Counted from the stretch's first letter, positions 41,070-49,939 are shown. The stretch is 52,206 nt of DNA from DATJHM01 sp035493895 (GCA_035493895.1 DATJHM010000075.1:1-52206), one strand, 5' to 3'. Notes: a model not told the origin generated them from the letters alone. A program made the numbers and translations.

Positions 41070-41858
41070 ATGGTGGTACAACCTCGTATGGCTGCGACGG
41101 TGATGTTGTTACGCGAGGGCGCTGGTAATGGTCTGGAAGTGTTTATGGTGCGACGGGTGATCCAGAGCGAGTTTATGCCGGATCTCTATGTTTTTCCCGG
41201 GGGCTCGGTCTCGCCTGAGGATGGTCAGGTGGAGGACATGCCCGATCTCTGTACTGCGGTTGTGGCAACGGGGGCTGATGTGGAAGGGCGGACTGCTCTG
41301 GGCTGTGGTCTGCGTGTGGCGGCGATTCGTGAGTTGTTTGAAGAGGGCAATATTCTGCTTGCTTATCGAGAAGGCAGGTTGCTGGCGATCTCTGGGGAGA
41401 TGGCCGAGCGCTTTCGGGCGCATCGCCGGACATTTCATGAGCGCAATGGCTCATTGCTGAATCTGGTACGTGCAGAACATTTAGTGCTTGCGACTGATGC
41501 GCTTGCCTATTTCGCCCATTGGATTACGCCTGAGGGTTTGCCGAAACGCTTTGATACGCATTTTTTTCTGGCCGCAGCTCCTACTGAGCAGGAAGCTCTC
41601 TATGATGAATTAGAGACCAGTGCAGGCATCTGGATCTCTCCGCAGCAAGCTCTGGCGCAGTTTGCGCAGGGAACGTTCCCACTGGCTTTCCCGACATTTC
41701 ACCAGCTGCGCGATCTGAGCGCGTTCCCGACGGTTCAAGCGGCTCTCCGTGCGACAACAACGCGCTACGTGCCCACACATATCCCGATCCTTGTGCAGAA
41801 AGAGACAGGTCTGCATACGTATCTGGCCGAAGACCCGGAATTTGTCTGGAAGATTTAA
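41070..41858 (+). CDS. NUDIX hydrolase, NUDT19-like
   Basis: A 262-residue protein of the large NUDT7/19-type NUDIX group. MAATVMLLREG starts the fold, FMPDLYVFPGGSVSPED is the conserved pre-box segment, and AAIRELFEEGNILLAY carries the NUDIX REXXEE helix. In this family the box usually reads REXXEEAG; here the residues are GN, shifting the Gly by one position. HWITPEGLPKRFDTHFFLA later matches NUDT19/acyl-CoA diphosphatase relatives. The likely activity is cleavage of CoA or acyl-CoA to phosphopantetheine and 3',5'-ADP, by inference. ATG 41070 has GGAG 9 nt upstream. It is followed by an MBL hydrolase in the same direction. Confidence 0.82.
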   Translation: MVVQPRMAATVMLLREGAGNGLEVFMVRRVIQSEFMPDLYVFPGGSVSPEDGQVEDMPDLCTAVVATGADVEGRTALGCGLRVAAIRELFEEGNILLAYREGRLLAISGEMAERFRAHRRTFHERNGSLLNLVRAEHLVLATDALAYFAHWITPEGLPKRFDTHFFLAAAPTEQEALYDELETSAGIWISPQQALAQFAQGTFPLAFPTFHQLRDLSAFPTVQAALRATTTRYVPTHIPILVQKETGLHTYLAEDPEFVWKI

Positions 41859-41912
41859 TGCCAATCTGTTGGGCGGTGTTTATCTCCGCCATTGGAAAGC
41901 GAGGATTTATTT

Positions 41913-42707
41913 ATGCTTCCTCCCTATACGATCTTGCTTGCTCCTAATGCTTCGTTGATGACTGGTCCTGGCACGAACACGATTGTGCTGGGCGGGGGTG
42001 TGGAAGGGGCAACGGTGATTGATCCGGCCTGCTCTGATCAGCGGCATCTGGAGGCGATTATCACGGCTGGTGAGGCCCGGGGTGATATTCGGCGTATTGT
42101 GATCACGCATGGCCATCCCGATCATGTCGGAGGGGCCGCTGAACTGCGTAAGATGCTCGGGATCGCCATCTATGCGTATAGCAGGGCTGGCGTTCCGCAG
42201 GCCGATGAAGAAGTGTCCGACGATTGCATTTTTCCGGCTGGCAATGAGACGATGCGCGCGCTCTATACGCCCGGGCATCGTTTTGATCACCTTTGCTTCT
42301 ACCTGGAACGATCGCGGGTGCTTATTGCTGGCGATCTGATCTCGGGTCTTGGTACGAATGTGATTGCACCTCCTGACGGGGATATGTTTGAGTATCTGGC
42401 CTCGCTGAAACGTATGCAGCAGCTCGCGATTGCGGAAATTGTGCCGGGTCATGGTCCCGTTATCGCAGATGCTGAGCGCAAGATTGCCGAGTATATTGAC
42501 CATCGTCTGCAACGTGAGCAGCAGATTATTGCTGTTCTGCAAGAGCACGCTGGAGCTTCTATCAGTAGAATAGTGATGGATATCTATGTTGATGTCCATC
42601 CTGATCTGCATCCGGCAGCCGCGCTCTCGGTCGAAGCTCATCTGCTGAAGCTGGAACGTGAGCAGCGCGTCATGCGTGGGAAAGATGCGGGGTGGCTGCT
42701 CACGTAG
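41913..42707 (+). CDS. MBL-fold metallo-hydrolase, LACTB2-like
   Basis: 264 residues. The two-zinc motif THGHPDHVGG is at about 68-77. Further ligands are TPGHRFDH, IAGDLISG (Asp) and VPGHGPVI. A C-terminal winged-helix-like domain (about 200-264, IDHRLQREQQIIAVLQEHAG and AALSVEAHLLKLEREQRVMR) follows. That layout, MBL then HTH, is typical of LACTB2-type hydrolases; the human one is an endoribonuclease. Some bacterial members act as thioesterases or hydrolases. The start at 41913 has GAGGA 7 nt upstream. It is probably cotranscribed with the NUDIX gene. Confidence 0.85.
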   Translation: MLPPYTILLAPNASLMTGPGTNTIVLGGGVEGATVIDPACSDQRHLEAIITAGEARGDIRRIVITHGHPDHVGGAAELRKMLGIAIYAYSRAGVPQADEEVSDDCIFPAGNETMRALYTPGHRFDHLCFYLERSRVLIAGDLISGLGTNVIAPPDGDMFEYLASLKRMQQLAIAEIVPGHGPVIADAERKIAEYIDHRLQREQQIIAVLQEHAGASISRIVMDIYVDVHPDLHPAAALSVEAHLLKLEREQRVMRGKDAGWLLT

Positions 42708-42721
42708 AGAGACGGAGCTCG

Positions 42722-44431
42722 CTAACGGCGCACGATCATGCTCAGAGCGAGAACGGCGGACATCGCCAGGCAGAACCAGCCTGCTACCAGGAGATGTGGT
42801 TGGGCGAGCAAGAAAACTCCTGCACCCAGAGCCGCAATAAAGATCGCTGTTAGCGAGAGGCTTCCACCGCCGATAGCGGTGACCATCGCCGCACTGCTAC
42901 TGGCTCTGCGGCGTCCTCGTCTTGTCGTGCTGGCACCGGGAAAGTTGGTGAGCTTGACTTCGAGCTGCCCGGTCTCCAGACGATTGATGATATTCTCTAT
43001 AGCGCTCGGTAACGTGAGTAGCGTGCGTCCACTCTCAAGAATCTGGCTTAGTAGTTCCTGTGCGGTCTTGCCGAGATTTTCTGCATCCAGTCCCAGGAAG
43101 CGGCGTGCGTAGGGAGTCGCGACATCGATAAAGTTGAAATCTGGAGCCAGACCGGTTGAGACGCCAACCAGCGTGCCAACTGCTCGACCGGTGAAGGCGA
43201 ACTGCGAGGGGAGCTGGAATGGTTGTCCATAAAGAAGATTTTCGATCTCGCGTCCGGCTTCGGGTAAATCTATGCCGCGCATCTCGCCCAATGTCATGCC
43301 CAGATACTGATCCAGCATAATACTCACCGCTCGTTCGATCGCGGTCATATTAGCACCTTCGCCAATGAAGCCAAGCTGAGAGAGGGCCTGGACCAGAGAA
43401 TGGGAATCGCGCGTCAGAAAGCTGAGAAAGATGCTGCGTATGGACTTTTTCATGCTATTGGAGAGGTTACCAACCATACCAAAATCCACGAAAGCAATGA
43501 CCGGACCATAGTCGTCATTGCCTTTCTTGACGAATATATTGCCAGGATGAGGATCAGCATGAAAAAAGCCCTCATCGAAAAACTGGCGAAAATAGGCATT
43601 GACGGCCCGCGTAGCAACCTCAAGGCGATTAATATGTGCCGCATCGAGTTCGGCATAATCGTTAATTTTAATGCCATCGATCCATTCTAATACCAGCATA
43701 TGGCGTCGGGTATATTCGTCATAAATGCGGGGAATATAAATGGTTGGGTCATCCTCGAACATCGTGCGAAAGCGTTTGGCGTTCGTGGCCTCGGTCATAT
43801 AGTCAATTTCTTCATACGTCGTACGTTTGAATTCACGATAGATGCCCATGAGATCGATAAACTCGCTCGTATTGACAAAACGATTGATCACCCAGATCAC
43901 GAAGCGTAGCGTACTCAGGTCCATATTGACCAGTTGCACGATATGGGGGCGCTGAATCTTCACCGCGACAGTTTCGCCGGTCGCGAGCAGTACTGCTTTA
44001 TGGACCTGTCCGAGCGATGCGGCGGCGGTACATTTGCGCTCAAGTGAGCTGAAGACTTCTTCAACGGGTTTGCCCAGTTCGCTCTCAATGACGGAGACGA
44101 CATGTTCAAAAGGTTCGGGCGGCACTTCGTCTTGTAGAGAACTGAGGACGGCCAGGGCCCTTTCAGGCAAAATGTCGGCACGGGCGCTGAGGAATTGCCC
44201 CAGCTTGATCATCAAAACGCCAAGTTCGATTGCCGTCTTGCGGAAGGCAACCAGGACAGTGATTAGGACCTCAATATTTGGTTGTACCTCGTAATTGCCA
44301 CGCGTTCGTGCATTAATAACTCTGCGCCTTTCACGATAAATGACCCAGAGCGTCCAAAGGAGTAGCCGGGAAACGCGCACGAAGCGTACAATCTGCGAGA
44401 ACCGATTAATGCTAGTTTTCTTTGTACGCAT
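42722..44431 (-). CDS. ABC1/UbiB-family atypical kinase
   Basis: A 569-residue membrane-bound kinase-like protein. MIKLGQFLSAR is the invariant KxGQ motif (about 75-83), and SLGQVHKAVL is the Ala/Gly-rich replacement of the P-loop. VAVKIQRP carries the Lys, FFHADPHPGNIF the catalytic loop Asp/Asn, and FVDFGMVG the DFG. Two hydrophobic helices at the C-terminus (LSLTAIFIAALGAGVFLLA and a final one) anchor it. UbiB/COQ8 proteins support quinone biosynthesis or membrane lipid handling. In a menaquinone organism the exact role is uncertain. The ribosome-binding site is GAAAGG. Confidence 0.93.
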   Translation of the reverse strand: MRTKKTSINRFSQIVRFVRVSRLLLWTLWVIYRERRRVINARTRGNYEVQPNIEVLITVLVAFRKTAIELGVLMIKLGQFLSARADILPERALAVLSSLQDEVPPEPFEHVVSVIESELGKPVEEVFSSLERKCTAAASLGQVHKAVLLATGETVAVKIQRPHIVQLVNMDLSTLRFVIWVINRFVNTSEFIDLMGIYREFKRTTYEEIDYMTEATNAKRFRTMFEDDPTIYIPRIYDEYTRRHMLVLEWIDGIKINDYAELDAAHINRLEVATRAVNAYFRQFFDEGFFHADPHPGNIFVKKGNDDYGPVIAFVDFGMVGNLSNSMKKSIRSIFLSFLTRDSHSLVQALSQLGFIGEGANMTAIERAVSIMLDQYLGMTLGEMRGIDLPEAGREIENLLYGQPFQLPSQFAFTGRAVGTLVGVSTGLAPDFNFIDVATPYARRFLGLDAENLGKTAQELLSQILESGRTLLTLPSAIENIINRLETGQLEVKLTNFPGASTTRRGRRRASSSAAMVTAIGGGSLSLTAIFIAALGAGVFLLAQPHLLVAGWFCLAMSAVLALSMIVRR

Positions 44432-44559
44432 GGAAAAACCTTTCTGCCGATATAGCTATACCATAATACGTACGTGCGAGCCTCGACGAAGTTCGGGAGT
44501 ATCGCAGGCAATCCCAGATATTTTTGCGAGCCGGGATATGATGATGCATAAATCCTCTC

Positions 44560-44588
44560 TTGTCAATTTATATCGTACGCTCTATACG
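44560..44588 (+). promoter_or_regulatory. candidate promoter for the M1 aminopeptidase
   Basis: TTGTCA (44560-44565), a 17-bp spacer, and TATACG (44583-44588), about 100 bp ahead of the start codon. Confidence 0.45.
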
Positions 44589-44686
44589 TATTCTGGTAAA
44601 ATAGAGAATGCCTTGTTATTCTGGTCTCCTCATGGGGAAACCGTGTAAACGTGCAGAAATTTTCTATGTGTTAAGGAGGTGCCGTC

Positions 44687-47368
44687 TTGGCACAATGTAA
44701 TCGCCTGAATGCAATCAATCTAGGTGATGGCTATAGTCTGCTGCTGTTTCAGGAGCAGATGATGACGCCGACCCCTCATGCTCGTTCGTTTGAGCTTCCT
44801 GGTGATCCAGTTCAATATGCGCCGGACCGCCCCGCTGATGTACAGCATGTGAAGCTGGATATCGCACTGGACTTTGCGGAAGAGACGATCAGTGGAACGA
44901 TCTACACGACGTTTTCGACGCTGTATGACGCCCTGAACACGATCTCTTTTGATGCCTATGAGCTGCATGTCGAGAAGGTGGCTCTGGCTGACGGCAAAGA
45001 ACTGGCTTTCCATACCACGGATAAAAAGTTGATCGTGACGCTGGATCGACCCTATCGCTATGGTGAGCAATTTACCACTGCTGTAACCTATCACGCGAAA
45101 CCGCGCATCGGGTTACATTTCGTCAAGCCTGCTCCTGAAGATCCGACACGTCCGGTGCAGGCTTTCACCTTCGGGCAGCCGCGTTATCATAGCTACTGGT
45201 TCCCCTGTTTTGATTCTCCCAATGATCGTGCTACCACAGAGATTCTGGCAACGGTGCCCGCGCAATTTCTGACGGTCTCCAATGGCAATCTTCTGGAAGT
45301 CATTGACAATGGAGCCACAAAGACGCATCACTGGCTGCATAATGTGCCGCATGCCACTTATCTGATCTCGCTGGTGGTGAGCGATTTTGCGGTCATCGAG
45401 GATAACTATAAGGGCAAGCCGGTCAACTATTATGTCCGCAAGGATCGTAAGGACGATGCGCCTCTTTATATGGGCAAGACACCTCAGATGATGAAGTTCT
45501 TCTCCGAATTTACCGGCGTTGAATATCCTTATGACAAGTATGCGCAGACCGTTGTCGAGATTTATACGGGGGCGATGGAGCATACGACGGCAACGACGCA
45601 TTCGTTTGCGCTGTTGCTGGATAAACGGGCGGCGATCGATATGGATCTGGTACCGGTGGTGGCGCACGAGCTTGCGCACCAGTGGTTCGGTGACCTGCTG
45701 ACCTGCCGCGACTGGTCCAATGGTTGGCTCAATGAAGGTTTCGCGACCTATTTTGAGCATCTCTGGGGCGAGCACGATCTCGGTGCCGATTACTTTAAGC
45801 AATCGATGCTGGACCTGAAAGACGGCTATCTGGCCGAAGATCGCCAGTATCGCCGCCCGGTGGTGTATCACGTCTATCATAACCAGGGCTTCGAGCTGTT
45901 TGATCGTCACCTGTATCATAAGGGCGGTTGGGTGCTGCATATGCTGCGTCACCAGCTGGGCGAGGCGTCGTTCCGTCGTGGTATCAAAGCCTATATTGAA
46001 CGCAATCGTTTTCGCGAAGTGATCACGGCCGACCTGGAGCGCGCGCTTGAAGAGGCGACCGGACGCAGTCTGGCCGGTTTCTTCCAGCAATGGATCTATA
46101 GCGGCGGCTATCCTGAATTCGAGGTCAGCTATAGCTGGGATAGCGAGCAAAAGCTGGCGAAGGTCAAGATCAAGCAGACGCAAAAAGTCGACGAGCTGAC
46201 GCCTTGCTTTGTGACTCCGGTGGATCTGGCGTTTACCATTCCTGTTTCCGATGCGGCGGCGAAAGACGCGAAGACGGCTGAGACCCGCGTTGTGCCGTTG
46301 CGTGTCGTGGTTGGCGAGGACGGTCAGGTTGAGCAGACCTTCTTCCAGCCATTGGAACGAGAGCCGCTGATGGTGCGTTTCGATCCTGACGGCTGGTTGC
46401 TCAAAACGTTAAAGTTCGAGCGATCTGCGCACATGTTACGCTACCAGCTTGCCCATGATCCTGATGTACTCGGACGCATCGAGGCTGCGCAGGGACTGGC
46501 TGCACGCGATGATGCCGAGAGCTTTGCCGCTCTGGAGACGGCGCTCAACAGCGATTCTTTCTGGGGTGTACGAGCTGCCGTCGCAAATGCTCTTAGCACC
46601 AAAGGGAGCGATGCGGCTCAGACCGCGCTCCTGAATGCTCTGCAAACGCTCGATCCCGAAACCTTCTCGCAGGCCCGCATCGCAGTGGTCAATGCGCTCG
46701 GCAAGTTTCAGGCACCGCAGCAGAGCGAGCAGGCGCAGCGTTCGGCTCAGGCTTTGACTGCTTTGCTGGAGCAGGGTGATATCAGCTATCGCGTCGAGGC
46801 CGCCACCGCTGAAGCTCTGGGTCATACGCATACGCCTGGGGTTGTGGAGACCTTAGAGAAGCAGCTGGCGCGTCCTTCGTGGATGTATACCTCGCAGCGT
46901 GGTATCCTTGCTGGTCTGGCGCAAACGGGTGAAGATCGTGCTCTTGAGCTGATCGAAAACTATATGACCAATGCGAGCAGCTATCCGACGCTGCGTCGTC
47001 ATGCGGCGAATGCACTGGTGGTTGCTGCTCACTTGAGCTATCTCTATAGTGAAGCGGCTCGTCAGCAGGCCGTGACGTCGTTGCTCTATGCCGTTGAGCA
47101 CGATGTCTGGGGACCCGTGCGCGGTTCTGCGGCCAGAGCGCTGTTAGCGTTCAACGAGCGTCGTGCTATTCCTACACTGGAGCGTGTTGCCAGCCAGGAG
47201 TTGGATGACGGCGTGCAGCGCGTTGTCCGTCTTGCCGTGCATGGTTTGCGCAACAACGATAAGGGCGATGACCAGTTAAAGCAACTGCGAAAAGATCTCG
47301 ACGAGGTACGCGAGGAGAATCGCAAATTGCGAGAACAGGTTTCGTCGCTTGACGCACGTATAAAGTAG
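44687..47368 (+). CDS. M1 family aminopeptidase with HEAT-like tail
   Basis: An 893-residue zinc aminopeptidase. The N-terminal beta-saddle (about 40-220) binds substrate. The exopeptidase motif reads YTGAMEHTT, with His in place of the Asn of GAMEN (near 295). Zinc ligands are HELAHQW (near 325) and NEGFATYFE (near 348). A barrel and linker (about 480-575) follow. The last 300 residues are repeats of paired helices (AAQGLAARDDAESFAALETALN and similar), typical of HEAT repeats, ending in a short coiled coil (LRKDLDEVREENRKLREQV). The start is TTG at 44687 with AAGGAGG 7 nt upstream. The first ATG lies 24 codons later. Confidence 0.9.
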   Translation: MAQCNRLNAINLGDGYSLLLFQEQMMTPTPHARSFELPGDPVQYAPDRPADVQHVKLDIALDFAEETISGTIYTTFSTLYDALNTISFDAYELHVEKVALADGKELAFHTTDKKLIVTLDRPYRYGEQFTTAVTYHAKPRIGLHFVKPAPEDPTRPVQAFTFGQPRYHSYWFPCFDSPNDRATTEILATVPAQFLTVSNGNLLEVIDNGATKTHHWLHNVPHATYLISLVVSDFAVIEDNYKGKPVNYYVRKDRKDDAPLYMGKTPQMMKFFSEFTGVEYPYDKYAQTVVEIYTGAMEHTTATTHSFALLLDKRAAIDMDLVPVVAHELAHQWFGDLLTCRDWSNGWLNEGFATYFEHLWGEHDLGADYFKQSMLDLKDGYLAEDRQYRRPVVYHVYHNQGFELFDRHLYHKGGWVLHMLRHQLGEASFRRGIKAYIERNRFREVITADLERALEEATGRSLAGFFQQWIYSGGYPEFEVSYSWDSEQKLAKVKIKQTQKVDELTPCFVTPVDLAFTIPVSDAAAKDAKTAETRVVPLRVVVGEDGQVEQTFFQPLEREPLMVRFDPDGWLLKTLKFERSAHMLRYQLAHDPDVLGRIEAAQGLAARDDAESFAALETALNSDSFWGVRAAVANALSTKGSDAAQTALLNALQTLDPETFSQARIAVVNALGKFQAPQQSEQAQRSAQALTALLEQGDISYRVEAATAEALGHTHTPGVVETLEKQLARPSWMYTSQRGILAGLAQTGEDRALELIENYMTNASSYPTLRRHAANALVVAAHLSYLYSEAARQQAVTSLLYAVEHDVWGPVRGSAARALLAFNERRAIPTLERVASQELDDGVQRVVRLAVHGLRNNDKGDDQLKQLRKDLDEVREENRKLREQVSSLDARIK

Positions 47369-47375
47369 CTGTTAG

Positions 47376-47410
47376 AGGTGGGGACGCCCTGTGCGTCCTC
47401 ACCTTTTTTG
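47376..47410 (+). terminator. terminator after the aminopeptidase
   Basis: A 12-bp stem with one G-T pair (AGGTGGGGACGC / GCGTCCTCACCT, 47376-47387 and 47393-47404), followed directly by TTTTTT. Confidence 0.9.
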
Positions 47411-47421
47411 CTGCATGTTGC

Positions 47422-47491
47422 AAAAATTGTAAAAGTGCTACACATCCTACACAAAGGTGGATGTGATGGGGATCTTGACCCTACATCGATG
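47422..47491. repeat. CTACAC-type repeat, single unit A
   Basis: AAAAATTGTAAAAGTGCTAC followed by ACATCCTACACA is identical over 32 bp to 47697-47728. Its right end, GATGTGATGGGGATCTTGACC, matches the end of unit D near 47853. It is thus a one-unit version of the array 200 bp downstream. Confidence 0.8.
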
Positions 47492-47696
47492 TGAGACAAG
47501 TGCGACATTGGTACATGGTTGCGGCAGGCAAGCGTGTAGCAGTGTTGGAATGTGTATGCAATTCCCACGTCGGCGTGAGGGCGAGATGGCCGGAGGGGGA
47601 CGCGGATCGGCATAAAGCGCGATCCCTACCTCAGCGTTAAGGCGACAGGAATCGATGCCGGAACGAGTTCCCCGGGCCAATGGGTGATGCGTTATG

Positions 47697-47877
47697 AAAA
47701 ATTGTAAAAGTGCTACACATCCTACACAGGCTACATAATTGCTAATGTGACGTGCTACGAGAAAATTTCAAAAAAGCTACACGGGCTACACAACTGCTAA
47801 TGTGACGCGCTACGAGAAAATTTCAAAAAAGCTACACTCCCTACACAAATGCCGATGTGATGGGGATCTTACCCCTA
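47697..47877. repeat. CTACAC-type tandem array, units B-C-D
   Basis: Three tandem units start near 47696, 47761 and 47816 (periods 65 and 55 bp). Each contains an A/T-run (AAAATTnnAAAAA), a pair of CTACAC motifs (GCTACACnnnCTACACAA) and a TGCTAATGTGAC or related right part. C and D share GAAAATTTCAAAAAAGCTAC. The remaining interval 47492-47690 and the rest of 47369-48251 hold no supported gene. Confidence 0.85.
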
Positions 47878-47959
47878 CACTGCCCCTGCACCAGTCCTAC
47901 ACTTCCCCCTCTATCGATGTTGCGCTGTCTCTCGCTCAGGCGACACCGTTGTGAGAACC

Positions 47960-47979
47960 GGGTGGGAGGTCTTTTTGCC
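47960..47979. repeat. 20-bp direct repeat, copy 1
   Basis: GGGTGGGAGGTCTTTTTGCC, identical to 48094-48113. The two copies bracket a single REP-like arm. Confidence 0.8.
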
Positions 47980-48029
47980 CATCAGCATGAAGTGAACCAC
48001 CTCTCCTCTCAAGGGCGAGAGGGGTCGAG

Positions 48030-48074
48030 CGAGTTCCCAGGCACAGTTCCGTTTCACTCCACCGTGCCTCTACT
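48030..48074. repeat. single REP-like arm
   Basis: Starts CGAGTTCCCAGGCACAGTTC and ends CCACCGTGCCTCTACT. It resembles the inverted-pair arms at 49718-49768 (complement) and 49887-49937, with a few substitutions and one indel in the central loop. No mirror arm is adjacent. Confidence 0.7.
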
Positions 48075-48093
48075 GGGTCTACGTAAACACTAT

Positions 48094-48113
48094 GGGTGGG
48101 AGGTCTTTTTGCC
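48094..48113. repeat. 20-bp direct repeat, copy 2
   Basis: Identical to 47960-47979; see there. Confidence 0.8.
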
Positions 48114-48251
48114 TCTTCTCTTATAGATATTCGGCAGGTGGTGAAATTTCTGAAGGGTTTCTGCAAGATTTGTTTTTCGGCATGAATTTGCTGGACTCAA
48201 TGCGCTTTATGTCGATCCGCGAGCTTCGTGTTGATAAAGGAGAAATCTTGC

Positions 48252-49460
48252 TCAATTCTCCTGTTCCGTAACAAGCTTTCCTGCACGTTCCCCAAGCAGG
48301 ATGCCGGGCAAAACGCCCAGCGAGCCCAGACCCTCGATCGCCCAGCCGGGGGCTTTGTCGCCCAATTTGCGCAATTGTGGGACCATTTGTGCTGTGACGG
48401 AGAGATCGACCGCCCAGCGATAGCGCGGTTCCTGACTGGCAAGCTCTGGCAACCAGTATTGCGCAGCTTCTTTGAGCGTTTGAAAATAGCGTTCATCTTT
48501 TTTGGTGACGCCTGCATGTCCGTAGCGTCCACCACTGACGCCCAGACGACCATTGCCGGGTCGATAATCGGCATAGGTATACGGTGAGGCGTCCCAGAAA
48601 AGCGGAAAGGTATCGGGCATGTCCAGCGCAAAGGCCAGTGCGTAGATGCGTGCATTGGCTTCGCTGGTTGGGCCGACGGCATGGATAATACTGTTTGCCT
48701 GAAGGTGTAAGCCGTTTGATAGGGTGAGATGCCAGCGGCTTGCTCCCGTATTTCGTTCCTCGCAGGCGATCACCTGAGCTTCTCCGCGCAATTGCACGCC
48801 GCTCTGGCGAGCCTGACGTGCGAGATGTGCGAGCAATGTAAGTGGCTGAATGCGTCCCTCTTGCGGGAGCCACATTGCTTGAAGGACACGTTGCGTGTTC
48901 AGACGTCCTGCCGTGTGGGCTTTGACCTGTGCGGCGCTCCAGAGTTCCGCCTGCAAACCTTCAGCCTGCCGTTGTTTGACCTCGCGAGTCAGGGTTCGGG
49001 CCGCATTTTTGCTTTCCGCCAGACTGAGCGAGCCGGTCAGACGTGCTTGAAGAAGACTATTCTCCTGTGTGGCTTCCATGATCAGGCGGTGAAGGATGGC
49101 CGTCGTCTGAGGCCAGAAGGTACGTTCTGCGCTCCCTTTCAGCGTTTCGGCCAGTCCCATATTGATGCCTGCGCTCAAAATGCCGGCATTGCGTCCGGTG
49201 GCTCCATAGCCCAGGCTTGCCTCTTTTTCGAGAAGCAGCACAGAAGCTCCACTGGCTCGTGCACTGAGGGCAGCACTGAGGCCCGCAACACCCCCGCCGA
49301 TGACGAGCACGTCAAACCGCGATGAGTCTATCGTAATCGGCAAGAGCGCAAGCTCGCGGCGCACTGCGTCGGAGAGATCGTGCCACCAGGGGATCAGTTC
49401 TTGATACGTCTGCGCAAGGGGAAGGGGAGAGGATGGGTCCGCGTATGTATGCTGTTGCAT
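48252..49460 (-). CDS. FAD-dependent oxidoreductase (DAO/glycine oxidase-like)
   Basis: 402 residues. An N-terminal 45-residue helical extension precedes the Rossmann loop VIGGGVAGLSAALSARASGASVLLLEKE (about 52-80) and GYGATGRNAGILSAG, the flavin-contacting block of the DadA/GlpD-like family. A substrate domain follows, then GLGSLGVLPGILLGERAGKL at the C-terminus, the second FAD-binding segment. It probably oxidises an amino acid or other amine. CAGGAG lies 4 nt before the ATG. A strong minus-strand promoter is just upstream. The truncated LysR gene lies further upstream in the same direction. Confidence 0.87.
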   Translation of the reverse strand: MQQHTYADPSSPLPLAQTYQELIPWWHDLSDAVRRELALLPITIDSSRFDVLVIGGGVAGLSAALSARASGASVLLLEKEASLGYGATGRNAGILSAGINMGLAETLKGSAERTFWPQTTAILHRLIMEATQENSLLQARLTGSLSLAESKNAARTLTREVKQRQAEGLQAELWSAAQVKAHTAGRLNTQRVLQAMWLPQEGRIQPLTLLAHLARQARQSGVQLRGEAQVIACEERNTGASRWHLTLSNGLHLQANSIIHAVGPTSEANARIYALAFALDMPDTFPLFWDASPYTYADYRPGNGRLGVSGGRYGHAGVTKKDERYFQTLKEAAQYWLPELASQEPRYRWAVDLSVTAQMVPQLRKLGDKAPGWAIEGLGSLGVLPGILLGERAGKLVTEQEN

Positions 49461-49505
49461 AAAACTCCTGATAGAGATGGTTGGTTAAGCTGATACCTAT
49501 AATGA

Positions 49506-49535
49506 AGCATAGCCGGAAAGCGGGAAATATGTCAA
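49506..49535 (-). promoter_or_regulatory. promoter of the FAD-dependent oxidoreductase gene
   Basis: On the minus strand, TTGACA (49530-49535), an 18-bp spacer and TATGCT (49506-49511). It lies about 46 bp ahead of the start codon. Confidence 0.6.
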
Positions 49536-49715
49536 TCCTATTGTTTATTTGGGGTGGGCGTCATCTTTTTGCATCGTTTCCGTCAAGATCGTAGCGACGC
49601 GGCTTGTCTGCAATGAATACGCATCAACCTAAGAATAGCTGAGCCATTGGAGAAGGCCAGTGGGGCACGCGGGCAGGAACAAACCCATTGTGGGCCCCGG
49701 CCACGACGTTGGTGA

Positions 49716-49939
49716 CAGTAGTGGCACGGTGGAGCCGCAGCGGAACTGTGCCAGGGAACTCGCACGATTTCCCTGGCTTCCCCCCCAGGAACGCGCCAGG
49801 ATCGGTGGCCTTCGCATCCGACCACGGGCGCGAAAAAGCCGGTCGCACTCCCTTTGGCAGCCTGACTCGCCTGCGGAGCCAGCGGGATCGTGTGAGTTCG
49901 CAGGCACAGTTCCGCTGCGGCTCCACCGTGCCACTACTG
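49716..49939. mobile_element. BIME/MITE-like element with 53-bp inverted ends
   Basis: Arm 1 (49718-49768) and arm 2 (49887-49937) are reverse complements over 51 bp with three mismatches, and two more flanking bases also match. Each arm carries its own GGCAC...GTGCC mini-palindrome, so the whole resembles an inverted pair of REP-like units. The 118-bp centre is GC-rich and non-coding. No target duplication is obvious. It lies within the interrupted 3' part of a LysR gene, and one further arm exists at 48030. Confidence 0.75.

Noticed and set aside
45113..46183. 356-codon frame antisense to the M1 aminopeptidase
   Set aside because: Shadow of the catalytic domain; the sense protein carries the zinc motif.
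47697..47877. CRISPR array
   Set aside because: Only three units with uneven 55-65-bp periods, repeats and would-be spacers both conserved, and no cas genes.
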